From NCBI RefSeq assembly GCF_000223985.1, contig NZ_AFWV01000017.1, positions 1-64,000 on the forward strand: 64,000 nucleotides of DNA, written 5' to 3'. Positions within the stretch are counted from its first letter, which is position 1. Each line of letters opens with the position of its first letter. The stretch is from Thiocapsa marina 5811. Its GTDB lineage: Bacteria; Pseudomonadota; Gammaproteobacteria; Chromatiales; Chromatiaceae. Below the pieces are notes generated by a model. It was not told the origin of the DNA. It saw only the letters and a list, made by a program, of their open reading frames with translations, and did no database searches. Shown in pieces: positions 45,237 through 55,296 of this stretch. Position numbers and translations under genes: made by a program.

Positions 45237-45659
45237 CGTGGACTCCGGAGTCGGAAGGCAGTAAAGTGTGCGCCGTACGTACGCACATGGCAAGCCGGCG
45301 GCGTGCATCGTCATTGCGCTGATCGGGATGGGAATCGCAAGAGGTTCTCCGGCGAAGACACGAAGACACGACGTGGTCCTCTCGCCCGATCAGCGGTCAC
45401 GGGGCTCAGGTATCGTGACGGCGTGGAATCTAGCCGAAGCTGATGCTCAGCCGACGCGCTCCTAAGGCAGCAAAACGCGCGTTGCGGACGCTGGCGCGCA
45501 TGCTCCGGATAAGCCGGTTAAGATCCGATCCGGTCAGCTGCGCTCACCCCACGAGCGACCGCCGCAGCGTCGTGAGCAGACGGACATGTTCGGTTCGTCT
45601 TGCCTTACGGGCAAAATCTGGCAGATCAGGGGACTCCCGGCTGCCGGAGTAACGGAGCA
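45237..45659. other. Intergenic region between two toxin-antitoxin pairs
   Basis: No supported gene. The short repetitive stretch GGCGAAGACACGAAGACACGA (45,353-45,373) recalls MITE ends like that at 37,947, but no partner end is seen. Confidence 0.4.
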
Positions 45660-45989
45660 TCAAGCATGAGCTTGGTGTTCCGGTTCGACCGACAGCCGCA
45701 TGCCCATTGTTTTCAGCACGGCAAGCAACGTTTTCAGTGTCGGGTTGCCCTTGGGTGACAGGGAGCGGTACAACGACTCCCGGCTGATGCCGGCCTCGGC
45801 CGCCACCGCCCCCAAGCCGCCATGGGCTTCCGCCACGGTGCGGAGCGCCAAGAGACCGGCGGCTCGCTCGTCGGGATCGTCGAGCGACTCCATCGCTGCT
45901 TTCAGGTACGCGACCGCCAGTTCCCGGTCGGCGCGCAGTTCGGCGATCTCGCGCTCATGGTGTGAGACCACGCCTTTCAATTGATTCAT
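45660..45989 (-). CDS. HTH antitoxin (HigA-like addiction module antidote)
   Basis: This 109-residue protein has an N-terminal helical arm and a Cro/CI-type helix-turn-helix: GLGAVAAEAGISRESLYRSL, then PTLKTLLAVLKTMGMRLSV. This pattern matches the putative addiction module antidote family. I chose the ATG at 45989 (MNQLKG), which overlaps the toxin gene stop by four bases. The toxin-first order is usual for HigB-HigA-type modules. It probably neutralises the toxin and represses the operon. Confidence 0.85.
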   Translation of the reverse strand: MNQLKGVVSHHEREIAELRADRELAVAYLKAAMESLDDPDERAAGLLALRTVAEAHGGLGAVAAEAGISRESLYRSLSPKGNPTLKTLLAVLKTMGMRLSVEPEHQAHA

Positions 45990-46309
45990 GTTTGTCTCCG
46001 TTTCCACTCTGACCACAGCGTCTTGGCGCGCTTGATGTCCGATACCTGGGAACTCTTGTCTCCGCCGCACAAGAGCAGGACAACCGATGCTCCGTAGCGG
46101 CCACAGTACACGCGGTATCCGGCACCGACGTGCACACGCAACTCGATGACACCTTCACCGACCGGCTCGCTGTCGCCGAAGTTACCCGACTGCACTTGCC
46201 GCAAACGAACGCGAATCCGTGCTTGTGCCACCCTATCGCGCACGCCGTCCAACCATTCCGTGAATGGTTCGCGGCCGTCCTCGCGCTGATACCGAAAGAG
46301 CTCTATCAT
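45986..46309 (-). CDS. RelE/HigB-like toxin (addiction module killer)
   Basis: This 107-residue protein belongs to the RelE/ParE superfamily branch called phage-derived killer proteins. It begins IELFRYQREDGREPFTEWL, has RIRVRLRQVQSGNFGD, VHVGAGYRVYCGRYG and VLLLCGGDKSSQ, and ends in the conserved IKRAKTLW region. The ATG at 46309 is preferred over a GTG two codons upstream. It is coupled to the HTH antitoxin gene by an ATGA overlap. Members are predicted mRNA interferases; activity here is not proven. Confidence 0.85.
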   Translation of the reverse strand: MIELFRYQREDGREPFTEWLDGVRDRVAQARIRVRLRQVQSGNFGDSEPVGEGVIELRVHVGAGYRVYCGRYGASVVLLLCGGDKSSQVSDIKRAKTLWSEWKRRQT

Positions 46310-46869
46310 GGACACAAGTGTAACTTAAAAGCTACTTCTGCGCAGTGCAAAAAGACCTTGGAGCGCAAGACGGGGCCGGCATGCGCCCGGGCTGCGGCGA
46401 TCCGCGCGGCCCAGGCTGCCGGATGGGGTACCTTTCGGTTTCATCTCGCTACGCATTGGCCCAAGGCAGCATCTGATCTGTGCTTGATGCACGACTGCGT
46501 CCTAACGTCGACTTCACAATGGTCTTCAGCCACTCGGAGTCGTCCATTAACGGACCGTTTTGGATCGCAACCAGCCCAACCGCAGCGTGAGCGCCAGCGT
46601 CCGCAGTGCGTCCGGAACGGTCGCTCAGGTCGAGGCGCCGGGCAGCAGGTCTGGGTCGAAAACGGCCCCTTCCACCAACTCTCGGCCGGCGCCGCAGTGC
46701 GGAAACATCGCGAAAAGTTAAGTTACCCCCCTTCAGAGCCGAGGGCTTATCTCACTGAGTCAGGTGAGCGAAACTTAGAAAGCCGTGACGAGAGTATGTT
46801 GGAAACAACACGCGGGACGCGCTCGCCGTTGGACTCGCTCGGAACTCAGCCCCTTGCTCGGGACGCGGT
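46310..46869. other. Intergenic region with a degenerate repeat at its right end
   Basis: No supported gene in 560 bp. At 46861-46873 GGACGCGGTTCAA is a right end of the 86-bp repeat family, and the preceding bases (CCCCTTGCTCGG) resemble the unit ending at 57,491, but the left end is eroded. The uspA stop codon lies within this repeat end. Confidence 0.5.
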
Positions 46870-47733
46870 TCAACGCAGGAGCAAGGTCGGTATCTTGGCC
46901 GATCGCAGCAGGTCCGAGGTCTTGCTGCCGAACAAGAGGCTACGCAGCGGCGAATGACTGTAGGCGCCCATGATCAGCATGTCGATCTCATGCTCGCGGA
47001 CATGTCCGGCGATGATGCCCTCCGCGTCGCCCGGGATCAGCGCGGACTCGACCTCGAATCCACCGCTCTCGAGTGTCGTCTTGGCCCATTCCAACTGGCG
47101 TGGACCGTCCTTGCGGCTCTTTCCGGACATCAACAGATGGATGGGCAACCCCCGAAACAGCGGGCTGGATGCGATCATCTCCACCCCGCGGCGGGTCATG
47201 GTGCCGCCGTCGAAGGCGATCATCGCCCGCCGCGGCTCTTGGAAACCCTGGGTGACGGCCAGGATCGGCTGCTTGAGGGCACGCACCATGCGCTCGACAT
47301 TGCGGCCCAGGTCGCGCTGTGTCGTCTCCGCCGACTCGCCGCGCCGTCCGAGGACGAACAGACGCACGCTCGGCTGCTGCTCGACGAGCACCTCCTCCAG
47401 GTCGCCGTAGCGTTGACGCACATCCGGCGACGGCACCCCCGCCGCCATGGCGCGCTCGCGCAAACGATTGAGGAAAAGCCGACCCTGCTCGCGCACCTCC
47501 TTGCTGCGTGCGGCGTCCTCCTCGGACAGCTCGGTCAGAAGGTGTTGATGCGCGTTCACACCGATGGCCCCGCTCCGGTCTTTACCGGTGGAGATCTCGG
47601 TCTGACGATGGATGATGTGCAGCAACTCCATCGGTGCCCCCGTCCGACGCGCAGCCCAAGCCGCTGCATCGGTCACATTGTCGGCGAAGTGCGAATGATC
47701 GACGCACGCCAACACCTTTTTTTCGTTTTGCAT
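46870..47733 (-). CDS. Tandem universal stress protein
   Basis: This 287-residue cytosolic protein has two UspA domains. The first begins KVLACVDHSHFADNV; the second ends with the nucleotide-binding MGAYSHSPLRSLLFGS, followed by the C-terminal IPTLLLR strand. It is upstream of nothing in its own direction except repeat DNA, and its TGA stop falls within a repeat end. The SulP transporter gene lies upstream on the same strand with about 185 bp between. SulP and UspA genes occur together in many proteobacteria. Confidence 0.9.
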   Translation of the reverse strand: MQNEKKVLACVDHSHFADNVTDAAAWAARRTGAPMELLHIIHRQTEISTGKDRSGAIGVNAHQHLLTELSEEDAARSKEVREQGRLFLNRLRERAMAAGVPSPDVRQRYGDLEEVLVEQQPSVRLFVLGRRGESAETTQRDLGRNVERMVRALKQPILAVTQGFQEPRRAMIAFDGGTMTRRGVEMIASSPLFRGLPIHLLMSGKSRKDGPRQLEWAKTTLESGGFEVESALIPGDAEGIIAGHVREHEIDMLIMGAYSHSPLRSLLFGSKTSDLLRSAKIPTLLLR

Positions 47734-47836
47734 GGAGAATTCCCCTGTTCAAACGCCCCCGTGACACAGTGCGTCGGTCTCGCACGGGCTTCAGGCTCCT
47801 GACTGACGACGGCTCGACGAGACCCGGTTATTCCAT

Positions 47837-47922
47837 CTGAACCGCGCCGCGCCGACACCGTCTGTGTGAAACGAGGCCGATCACATCCGGCAACCCGTCA
47901 TGTGACTCCGAGCGCGGTTCAG
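47837..47922. repeat. 86-bp intergenic repeat unit
   Basis: The ends are CTGAACCGCGCC and the near-inverse GAGCGCGGTTCAG. The reverse complement resembles the unit at 42,166-42,251 through the right half (for example CCTCGT..CACAC). Length is exactly 86 bp, like other units. The sulP stop codon (47919-47921) lies inside its right end. A more degraded neighbour may precede it (47,748-47,832). Confidence 0.7.
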
Positions 47923-49394
47923 TGCCCCATCAGCTGCTCGACGGCATCCGGTTTGTCGTGCACCGCAAAACGATCCACCAGCGTTGCGCTTGCCTCGTTG
48001 AGGCCCACGACCTCGACCTCGGTACCCTCGCGGCGGAATTTGAGAACCACCTTGTCCAGGGCACTCACCGCAGTGATGTCCCAGAAATGCGCCCGACTGA
48101 CGTCGATGCGCACCTTCTCGATCACCTCTTTGAAATCGAAGGAGGCGACGAAGCGATCGGCCGAGGCGAAGAACACCTGCCCCGTCACGACATAGACGCG
48201 CAAACGCCCTTCGTGCAGTGCCATCGAGCCGATATGCAGGATCTGTCCGACCCGATGGGCGAAGAAAAACCCGGAGAGCAGCACGCCGACCAGGACGCCT
48301 TTCGCCAGATCGTGGGTAGCCACCACGACGATCACGGTCGCGATCATGACGACGTTGGCGTTGAGCGGATGCTCGCGCAGGTTGCGGATCGATGCCCAGT
48401 TGAAGGTACCGATGGAGACCATGATCATCACGGCCACCAGGGCGGCCATCGGAATCATCGCGACCACGTCGCCCGCGAACACCACCATCAAGAGCAGAAA
48501 GACACCGGCGACGAGCGTGGAGAGACGTCCGCGACCGCCCGATTTCACGTTGATCACCGATTGCCCGATCATGCCGCAGCCGGCCATCCCGCCGATGAAT
48601 CCGGAACCGATGTTGGCGACGCCCTGACCGACACACTCGCGGTTCTTGTCGCTGTTGGAGTCGGTCAGGTCATCGACGATCGAGGCGGTCATCATGGACT
48701 CGAGAAGACCGACCGCGGCGAGCGTTGCCGAAACCGGGAAGATGATCTGCAGCGTCTCCCAGGTCAGCGGGATGTCGGGAAACAGGAAGATCGGCAGACT
48801 ATCGGGCATTTGGCCCATGTCGCCGACGGTGCGGATGTCCAGATCCAACGCGATCGAGACCCCCGTCAAGATCACGATGGTCACCAACGGGGACGGAACG
48901 ACCTTCGTGAGATACGGGAAGAGGTAGATGATGCCGAGACCCGCGGCCACCATCGCGTACACCTCCCAGCTCATCCCGATCAGCTCGGGCAGTTGAGCCA
49001 TGAAGATGAGGATGGCCAGCGCATTGACGAAGCCGGTGATGACCGAGCGCGACACGAAACGCATCAGGTTTCCGAGACGCAGGGCACCGGCGAGGATCTG
49101 CAGGATGCCGGTCAGGATGGTCGCGGCCAGCAGATACTGCAGTCCGTGCTCCTTCACCAAGACCACCATCAGCAACGCCATCGCCCCGGTGGCCGCCGAG
49201 ATCATGCCCGGACGGCCGCCGACGAACGCGGTGACGGTGGCGATCGCAAAGGAGGCGTAAAGACCCACTTTGGGATCGACGCCGGCGATGATCGAGAAGG
49301 CGATGGCTTCCGGGATCAGGGCGAGCGCGACCACGAGGCCGGCGAGAAGATCGTTTCGAACATTGGAGAGCCAGTCCTGGCGCAAGGATTTCAT
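47919..49394 (-). CDS. SulP-family anion transporter
   Basis: This 491-residue inner-membrane protein begins [21 protein letters not shown] with the SulP pattern [14 protein letters not shown], has about ten to twelve hydrophobic helices and a C-terminal STAS domain of about 100 residues ([16 protein letters not shown], then [15 protein letters not shown]). SulP proteins carry sulfate, bicarbonate or other anions; the substrate cannot be fixed from sequence, and bicarbonate or sulfate are both reasonable in an autotrophic sulfur bacterium. I take the ATG at 49394, where family similarity begins. Confidence 0.9.
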   Translation of the reverse strand: MKSLRQDWLSNVRNDLLAGLVVALALIPEAIAFSIIAGVDPKVGLYASFAIATVTAFVGGRPGMISAATGAMALLMVVLVKEHGLQYLLAATILTGILQILAGALRLGNLMRFVSRSVITGFVNALAILIFMAQLPELIGMSWEVYAMVAAGLGIIYLFPYLTKVVPSPLVTIVILTGVSIALDLDIRTVGDMGQMPDSLPIFLFPDIPLTWETLQIIFPVSATLAAVGLLESMMTASIVDDLTDSNSDKNRECVGQGVANIGSGFIGGMAGCGMIGQSVINVKSGGRGRLSTLVAGVFLLLMVVFAGDVVAMIPMAALVAVMIMVSIGTFNWASIRNLREHPLNANVVMIATVIVVVATHDLAKGVLVGVLLSGFFFAHRVGQILHIGSMALHEGRLRVYVVTGQVFFASADRFVASFDFKEVIEKVRIDVSRAHFWDITAVSALDKVVLKFRREGTEVEVVGLNEASATLVDRFAVHDKPDAVEQLMGH

Positions 49395-49899
49395 GGTTTC
49401 AATTCCGTTTCTGATGCCTGTCGGGACGGCCGAAGAGGACGAAACAACAGGTGGCCGAGCGGCTGCTCGCGAACCGAGGAAGAGGTCGGCGTCGGATCGG
49501 ATCCTGGAATCGGTCTGCAGCACGGCTCGAGCCGATGCGGGCGGCGGCCACACGAACCGTCGGAGACGTCGACTCGGAGAGGGATGGGGCTACACCGGGA
49601 AGGCTCTCGTTGGCTGTAAAGACGGCTTTCGCCGAACGCGGCGGCCGAAAAGCCTGATATCGGCGACCAAGAGCGCCGAGATGCTATCGGAACGACGCGC
49701 ATCGATCAATGACCCCGGACGCCCCCTCCGGCGATCGGTCCGGCGACGCGACCCAAACCGGAATCGGTCCGGATGAAACCTCGACACGCCTTGATCACAC
49801 CTCCGAACTAGGTGAGGATACTCAGGATTGAGAACCCCGATACTGAGCCCGCCTGCTCCCGCAAGGGGCGCCCCGCCGAGACAAATCAACAGGTGCCGG
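49395..49899. other. Intergenic region between divergent genes
   Basis: About 500 bp with no supported gene; it should hold the sulP promoter. Nothing specific is recognised. Confidence 0.45.
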
Positions 49900-50040
49900 A
49901 TGAGAGGATGTAAGCTCTGCCGATACAGGACGGTCTGCAACGATCTCCCCGGGGTCTGCATTCTGCTCATCTATGTCGCGATCTTCGTGGTGGTGACCGC
50001 GCTCGGCTACCTGTTCGTGACGCAGGAGCTGCTGCAATGA
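49900..50040 (+). CDS. Small Cys-rich membrane protein, 46 aa
   Basis: The frame from ATG 49900 encodes CKLCRYRTVC then a single strong transmembrane helix (VCILLIYVAIFVVVTALGYLF). AGGTG lies five bases upstream of the ATG. The closely spaced cysteines before the helix suggest a metal or disulfide site. I do not know the family. A longer frame from a TTG at 49828 adds a Pro-rich unlikely leader. Confidence 0.5.
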   Translation: MRGCKLCRYRTVCNDLPGVCILLIYVAIFVVVTALGYLFVTQELLQ

Positions 50041-50122
50041 CGAGCGTGGGCAAAGTCGTACATCGCCGAGGGTCGATCGCGGCCGGCGGCTGGACGCTGG
50101 TGGCTGGAGGCATTTCGGAACG

Positions 50123-50884
50123 ATGAAACATCCTGTCGTGCTCGTCGGTGTCGGCGAGATGGGCGGCGTCTTCGCGCGCGGCCTTCTCAAGCTCGGCCAT
50201 CCCGTCTTCCCCGTGCTGCGCGGGGCGTCGCTCACTGCGGCCGCCGCCCAGCTGCCCGAGCCGCAGCTCGTATTGATCGCGGTCGGAGAGGCCGACCTGG
50301 CCGCGACCCTAGGCGCCGTTCCGCCGCCATGGCGAGGGCGTCTCGGCCTGCTCCAGAACGAGCTGCTGCCGAGCGACTGGACCGACTGCGTCGAGCCGAC
50401 CGTGATCTCGGTCTGGTTCGAGAAGAAGCCGGGGCGGGACCACAAAGTCATCATCCCCTCCCCCGTGTATGGTCCTCGGGCGGATCTGCTCGCCGATGCC
50501 CTGGCGACCCTGGCGATCCCCGCTCGACGCTTGAGCAGCGCCGACGAGCTCGTCTTCGAGCTGGTCCTCAAGAATCTCTTCATCCTGACGACCAACATCG
50601 CAGGGCTGCGCACGGGCGGAACGGTCGAGACCCTGTGGTCGCGGCATCGCGCCTTTGCCGAGGAGGTCGGCCATGAGGTGATCGATCTTCAGGAGGCCAT
50701 GACCGGGCGTCGATTCGATCGCGATGCGCTCTTCAATGCGCTCGGCGTCGCCTTCGCGGGTGATCCCGAGCACGCCTGCATGGGTCGCAGCGCACCGGCA
50801 CGCCTCGCCCGAGCGATCCGCAACGGCGAGACCTATGGCCTGGAGTTGCCGGTCCTGCACGCGATCGCCGCCGAGCAGGCATGA
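50123..50884 (+). CDS. NAD(P)-binding ketopantoate-reductase-like protein
   Basis: This 253-residue protein has an N-terminal Rossmann start (VVLVGVGEMGGVFARGLLKLGHPV) and a helical second half with VLKNLFILTTNIAGL, similar to the ApbA/PanE superfamily but shorter than true PanE (about 300 residues). The substrate is unknown. Its stop overlaps the fkpB start (ATGA), so it heads a tight rightward operon with fkpB, then ispH and thiO. Confidence 0.65.
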   Translation: MKHPVVLVGVGEMGGVFARGLLKLGHPVFPVLRGASLTAAAAQLPEPQLVLIAVGEADLAATLGAVPPPWRGRLGLLQNELLPSDWTDCVEPTVISVWFEKKPGRDHKVIIPSPVYGPRADLLADALATLAIPARRLSSADELVFELVLKNLFILTTNIAGLRTGGTVETLWSRHRAFAEEVGHEVIDLQEAMTGRRFDRDALFNALGVAFAGDPEHACMGRSAPARLARAIRNGETYGLELPVLHAIAAEQA

Positions 50885-51426
50885 GCCGCGCCGTGACCGA
50901 CGCCACCCCGCCCGAGAGCCCGCCTGCAAACGGGGCCGTGAACGAGACCGAGAGCGTGACGGGCGCGCTCCTCGCCCCCGGTCGCGCCGTCGAGCTGCAT
51001 CTTGAGGTCCGATTCCAGGACGGCTTCGTCGCACTCTCCACCTTCGACGCCGACCCGATCGCCTGCACCATCGGCGACGGCACCCTGACACCGGCGTTCG
51101 AGTCGACACTCCTCGGTCTTGCCCCCGGCAGCGAGACCTATGTCGTCGCCCATGGCTCCGAGCTCTTCTCGCCCTATGACGAGGCCAATATCCACTGGAT
51201 GGAGCGCGACGATTTCCCGCCCGACATCGCGCCCGTACCCGGCCTGGTCGTCGCCTTCGAGACGCCCGGCGGGCACGAAACCAGCGGGGTCGTCCTGGCC
51301 GCAGAGGCCGATCGCGTGCAGGTCGACTTCAACCACCCGTTCGCCGGGCGTTCCTTGACCATCCGCGTTCGGCTCTTGTCCGTGGCCGAATCCGAGCCCC
51401 CGCTCGAGCGTGCCCCCGGGACGTGA
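50881..51426 (+). CDS. fkpB: FKBP-type peptidyl-prolyl isomerase
   Basis: This 181-residue protein is a SlyD/FkpB-type FKBP with an inserted flap. [20 protein letters not shown] and the ending [16 protein letters not shown] are typical (NHPLAG box). It carries an N-terminal extension of about 30 residues. The FkpB-IspH gene order is well known in gammaproteobacteria and supports the symbol. It overlaps the upstream gene by four bases and ends 34 bp before ispH. Confidence 0.9.
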   Translation: MSRAVTDATPPESPPANGAVNETESVTGALLAPGRAVELHLEVRFQDGFVALSTFDADPIACTIGDGTLTPAFESTLLGLAPGSETYVVAHGSELFSPYDEANIHWMERDDFPPDIAPVPGLVVAFETPGGHETSGVVLAAEADRVQVDFNHPFAGRSLTIRVRLLSVAESEPPLERAPGT

Positions 51427-51460
51427 ATTTTCCCGATCGATCCCCTATCCTCTGGACACT

Positions 51461-52405
51461 ATGAACATCCTCCTCGCCAATCCCCGTGGGTTCTGTGCCG
51501 GTGTCGACCGCGCCATCGAGATCGTCGATCGCGTGCTCGAGCTCTACGGAGCGCCCGTCTATGTCCGGCATGAGGTGGTCCATAACCGCTTCGTCGTCGA
51601 CGGTCTCAAAGAGCGCGGCGCCGTCTTCGTGGAGGAGGTGGACGAGGTCCCGGACGGGGCGACACTCATCTTCAGCGCACACGGCGTCGCCCAAGAGGTC
51701 CGGCGCGCGGCGGAAGGGCGCAACCTGCGTGTCTTCGACGCGACCTGTCCGCTCGTGACAAAGGTTCATCTGGAGGTCGCGCGGCACTGCAAGAACGGGA
51801 TCGAGGTGATCCTGATCGGTCATGCCGGCCATCCCGAGGTCGAGGGCACCATGGGCCAGTGTCTGAGCGACGGCGGGGCGATGCATCTCGTGGAGTCGGT
51901 CGCCGACGTCGCCGGGCTCGAGATCAAGGACCCGTCGCGGGTGGCCTATGTGACCCAAACCACACTGTCGGTCGACGACACGAGCGGGATCATCGACGCA
52001 CTGCGTGAACGCTTCCCCGAGATCCAAGGGCCGAAGAAGAGCGACATCTGCTACGCGACCCAGAACCGACAGGACGCGGTCCGCGATCTCGCCGCACGCT
52101 GCGATCTGCTGCTGGTTGTGGGCTCGGCCAACAGCTCCAACTCCAACCGGCTGCGCGAGCTGGCGGAGAAGCAGGGCTGCACCGCCTATCTGATCGACGG
52201 TCCCGAGGACATCCGCCGCGACTGGCTGAGCGCCGCGCCGCGGGTCGGGCTCACCGCCGGGGCCTCCGCCCCCGAGGTGCTGGTCGAGCAGGTCATCGCC
52301 CAGCTCCAGGCTTGGGGCGTCGCCGGGGTCGAAGAGCAGGACGGCATCCGCGAGCAGGTCGTCTTCCCCCTGCCGCGCGAGCTCGGCGCGAGGGCGGCAT
52401 CATGA
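51461..52405 (+). CDS. ispH: 4-hydroxy-3-methylbut-2-enyl diphosphate reductase
   Basis: This 314-residue iron-sulfur enzyme carries out the last step of the MEP isoprenoid pathway. All three cluster cysteines are present in [21 protein letters not shown] and [12 protein letters not shown], with conserved HEVVHN and SAHGV. The ATG at 51461 gives the standard start [11 protein letters not shown]. It overlaps thiO by four bases (ATGA). Isoprenoid supply would feed carotenoid, quinone and pigment synthesis. Confidence 0.97.
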   Translation: MNILLANPRGFCAGVDRAIEIVDRVLELYGAPVYVRHEVVHNRFVVDGLKERGAVFVEEVDEVPDGATLIFSAHGVAQEVRRAAEGRNLRVFDATCPLVTKVHLEVARHCKNGIEVILIGHAGHPEVEGTMGQCLSDGGAMHLVESVADVAGLEIKDPSRVAYVTQTTLSVDDTSGIIDALRERFPEIQGPKKSDICYATQNRQDAVRDLAARCDLLLVVGSANSSNSNRLRELAEKQGCTAYLIDGPEDIRRDWLSAAPRVGLTAGASAPEVLVEQVIAQLQAWGVAGVEEQDGIREQVVFPLPRELGARAAS

Positions 52406-53487
52406 GCGATGTCCTCGTCGTCGGCGGCGGCATCATCGGTCTCCTGACCGCACGGGAGCTGGCCGAGGCCGGGGCCGATGTCACCTTGATCGAGATGGGC
52501 GAGACCGGCCGCGAGTCATCCTGGGCCGGCGGCGGCATCATCTCGCCGATCTACCCCTGGCGTTATCCGGAAGCGGTGACGGCACTCGCGACCTGGAGCC
52601 AGCACGCCTATCCGGAGCTGGCCGAGGCGCTGCTTCGGGAAACCGGGATCGATCCCGAGCTGACCCCGAGCGGCATGCTGGTGCTGGATATGGAGGAGCA
52701 CTCGCTCGCCGTGTCCTGGGCCGAGCGCCATGGCCATCCGATCGAAGCGGTCGAAGGCGCACACCTGCACGAGATCGAGCCTCAGCTCGGAACCGGTCTC
52801 ACCCGCGGACTCCTGCTGCCGCGCATCGCGCAGGTGCGCACGCCGCGCCTGACCAAGGCGGCTCGCCGCTCGGTGGAAGAACGCATCCAGCTGCGCGAAA
52901 ACGAAGAGGTCTTGGAGCTTCTCGTCGACAGCGGTCAGGTCACCGGGGTACGGACCCCGGACGGCGCCATCCAGGCACGCCGGGTCGTCATCTGCACCGG
53001 CGCCTGGACCGCCAGGCTGCTCGAGCAACTCGGCGAAACACCGGACATCGCGCCGGTACGCGGTCAGATGATCCTCTTCTACGGCAAGCCCGGTCAGATC
53101 AACCACATCACCCTGCACCGCGAGCAGTACCTCATTCCGCGGCGCGACGGACGGATGTTGTTCGGGAGCACACTCGAGCACACCGGATTCGTCAAAACGA
53201 CGACCGCCGAGGTCAAAGAGGCGCTCTACCGTGCGGCCTTCGAGATGTTCCCCGTTCTGAAACGCACCCCCATCGAAGACCATTGGGCGGGGTTGCGACC
53301 CAGCTCGCCGAGCGGCATCCCCTTTATCGGGGCCTATCCGGGTGTGGATGGCCTCTTTATCAATGCCGGACACTTCCGTAACGGCTTGGTCACCGGCCCC
53401 GCCTCTGCGCGCCTCGCGACCGATCTGATCCTGGGGCGCACCCCGATCCTGGACCCGGCCCCTTACGCGGTGGATGCCGCGCGCTGA
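52402..53487 (+). CDS. thiO: Glycine oxidase (thiamine synthesis)
   Basis: This 361-residue FAD-dependent amine oxidase has the dinucleotide site [18 protein letters not shown], then [21 protein letters not shown], and the C-terminal [15 protein letters not shown]. It oxidises glycine to dehydroglycine for the thiamine thiazole ring. No thiS or thiG is adjacent. The ATG at 52402 overlaps ispH. The family assignment is good, though related D-amino acid oxidases are hard to separate by eye. Confidence 0.85.
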   Translation: MSDVLVVGGGIIGLLTARELAEAGADVTLIEMGETGRESSWAGGGIISPIYPWRYPEAVTALATWSQHAYPELAEALLRETGIDPELTPSGMLVLDMEEHSLAVSWAERHGHPIEAVEGAHLHEIEPQLGTGLTRGLLLPRIAQVRTPRLTKAARRSVEERIQLRENEEVLELLVDSGQVTGVRTPDGAIQARRVVICTGAWTARLLEQLGETPDIAPVRGQMILFYGKPGQINHITLHREQYLIPRRDGRMLFGSTLEHTGFVKTTTAEVKEALYRAAFEMFPVLKRTPIEDHWAGLRPSSPSGIPFIGAYPGVDGLFINAGHFRNGLVTGPASARLATDLILGRTPILDPAPYAVDAAR

Positions 53488-53652
53488 CCGGCTTACTCTG
53501 CTATAGCACAACAGGTATCTCAGCTTCGCTGCGCCTCGCTACCGCAGGGAACAACGCACCAACTTACCGGTGACCGGATTGCGCCTGCCGCCCGAGCAGC
53601 AAAGAGCTATACTCAGCCCTTTATTTAGCTCCATGGCAAGGGCACCATAATC

Positions 53653-53922
53653 ATGCGTCCATCAACCCAGATCAAGCCGATCAGTCTTCTCAAGACGCAA
53701 ACCGCCCAAGTCATCCGTCGCGTATGCGAGGATCGTGAGCCCCTAATCATCACTCAAAACGGCGAAGCCAAGGCCGTGATCCTGGATATCCAGTCCTATG
53801 AAGACCAGCAAGACACGGTTGCTTTGCTGAAGATACTCGCCCTAGGCAGTCGGCAGATCGCCGCAGGGGAGGTCAAACCGGCAGGCGAGGTGTTCGAGAG
53901 ACTCCGCAAGCTCGAACGGTGA
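53653..53922 (+). CDS. Orphan Phd/YefM-type antitoxin
   Basis: This 89-residue protein matches Phd/YefM antitoxins: an N-terminal DNA-binding part ([15 protein letters not shown], then [21 protein letters not shown]) and a C-terminal toxin-binding helix ([10 protein letters not shown]). The partner toxin is absent. Two bases past the stop, an ATG at 53925 opens a frame that stops after six codons, within the tsaD 5' region, as if the toxin gene had been deleted. It may still repress its own promoter or neutralise related toxins elsewhere. Confidence 0.85.
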   Translation: MRPSTQIKPISLLKTQTAQVIRRVCEDREPLIITQNGEAKAVILDIQSYEDQQDTVALLKILALGSRQIAAGEVKPAGEVFERLRKLER

Positions 53923-53941
53923 TCATGTGCACAACAGGATC

Positions 53942-54970
53942 GTGAGACGTGTCCTCGGGATCGAGACCTCCTGCGACGAAACCGGCATCGCCGTCTACGA
54001 CGGCGAGCGCGGTCTCGTCGCGCAAGCCGTCTACAGTCAGATCGAGATCCATGCCCAATACGGCGGTGTCGTCCCTGAACTGGCCTCGCGCGATCACGTG
54101 CGCAAGACACTGCCGCTGATCCGGCAGGTGCTTGAAGAATCGGGGCTCGATCCCGCGTCGATCGACGGCGTGGCCTACACCGCCGGGCCCGGCCTGGTCG
54201 GGGCACTCCTGGTCGGCGCGGCCTTGGGGCGAAGCCTCGCCTGGGCCTGGGGCGTGCCGGCCGTCGGCGTCCATCACATGGAGGGGCATCTGCTCGCGCC
54301 CCTGCTCGAAGACCCGGCGCCCGCCTTCCCCTTCGTAGCACTCCTGGTCTCGGGCGGACACACTCAACTGGTCGACGTGACCGGGGTGGGCCGCTACCGC
54401 ATCCTGGGCGAATCGCTCGACGACGCCGCCGGGGAGGCATTCGACAAGACCGCGAAGATCCTCGATCTGCCCTACCCCGGCGGACCGGAGCTCGCCAAGC
54501 TCGCCGAGCGCGGCAACCCCGAGCGTTTCCGTTTCCCGCGCCCCATGACCGACCGACCGGGCCTCGACTTCAGCTTCAGCGGACTCAAGACCTTCGCACT
54601 CAATACCGTTCGCGAGACCCTTCCCGAGGCGCTCGACCCGGACCAGGCCCGAGCCGACATCGCCCGCGCCTTCGAGGAGGCCGTCGTCGACACCTTAGTG
54701 ATCAAATGTCGCCGCGCCCTGCAGGAGACCGGCCATCGACGCCTGATCCTCGCCGGAGGCGTCAGCGCCAACCGCAGACTGCGCGAGCGCATGAACGCCG
54801 CCGTCACCGCCGCGGGCGGGGAAACCTTCTACCCCAGACCCTCTCTCTGTACCGACAACGGGGCAATGATCGCCTACGCCGGCTGGCAGCGCCTGCGCGC
54901 GGGCCATGTCGAACCACTCGCCTTCAAGCCCCGGGCACGTTGGCCGATGGAAGAGCTGACCCCCGCCTAA
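53942..54970 (+). CDS. tsaD: tRNA threonylcarbamoyladenosine transferase subunit
   Basis: This 342-residue ASKHA-fold enzyme is needed for t6A37 in ANN-decoding tRNAs. It begins [14 protein letters not shown] and contains the metal-binding HHMEGH, plus [13 protein letters not shown] and [14 protein letters not shown]. The GTG at 53942 gives the standard start; a GTG five codons earlier is possible. The start lies only 19 bp after the Phd antitoxin stop, in the place where a toxin gene would be expected. Confidence 0.97.
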   Translation: MRRVLGIETSCDETGIAVYDGERGLVAQAVYSQIEIHAQYGGVVPELASRDHVRKTLPLIRQVLEESGLDPASIDGVAYTAGPGLVGALLVGAALGRSLAWAWGVPAVGVHHMEGHLLAPLLEDPAPAFPFVALLVSGGHTQLVDVTGVGRYRILGESLDDAAGEAFDKTAKILDLPYPGGPELAKLAERGNPERFRFPRPMTDRPGLDFSFSGLKTFALNTVRETLPEALDPDQARADIARAFEEAVVDTLVIKCRRALQETGHRRLILAGGVSANRRLRERMNAAVTAAGGETFYPRPSLCTDNGAMIAYAGWQRLRAGHVEPLAFKPRARWPMEELTPA

Positions 54971-55296
54971 GGTCTACCGAGCCACCTCCGGGATCCTCTC
55001 GCCAACAGGGTCGCTCCATCCGTACCTGAAACGCAAAGCGGCCCAGTAAAGACGTCCACGTAAAGCCCCTATTCGATCGACGAATATCCTTATTGAAACA
55101 ACATTGATTTCGGCCACGACTGAACCGGCACCGAACCGATGCAGAATCGCGTGAATCCCATTCACGAAACAAGGAATACGACTCGGCGCATCGACTGACC
55201 GATAGAGCCGTCATCGAGACCGACAAACAGATAGTGTGCAAACCAAACAGGCATTATGATACGGCGCCTTCTAATCATTCATCCTAACCGGAGGAC
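54971..55296. other. Intergenic region upstream of aqpZ
   Basis: About 325 bp, AT-richer than the flanking genes, without a supported gene. It should contain the aqpZ promoter. Confidence 0.5.

Noticed and set aside
49100-49394. Sulfate permease for assimilation as a specific call
   Set aside because: SulP substrate cannot be told from sequence; no cys genes are adjacent, so only the family is stated.
47922-49619. A 565-residue plus-strand frame opposite sulP
   Set aside because: His/Asp/Arg-rich antisense translation without family motifs; sulP on the other strand is intact.
50037-50126. A 29-codon frame between the small membrane protein and the reductase-like gene
   Set aside because: Although it overlaps both neighbours, it has no ribosome site of its own and no recognisable composition.
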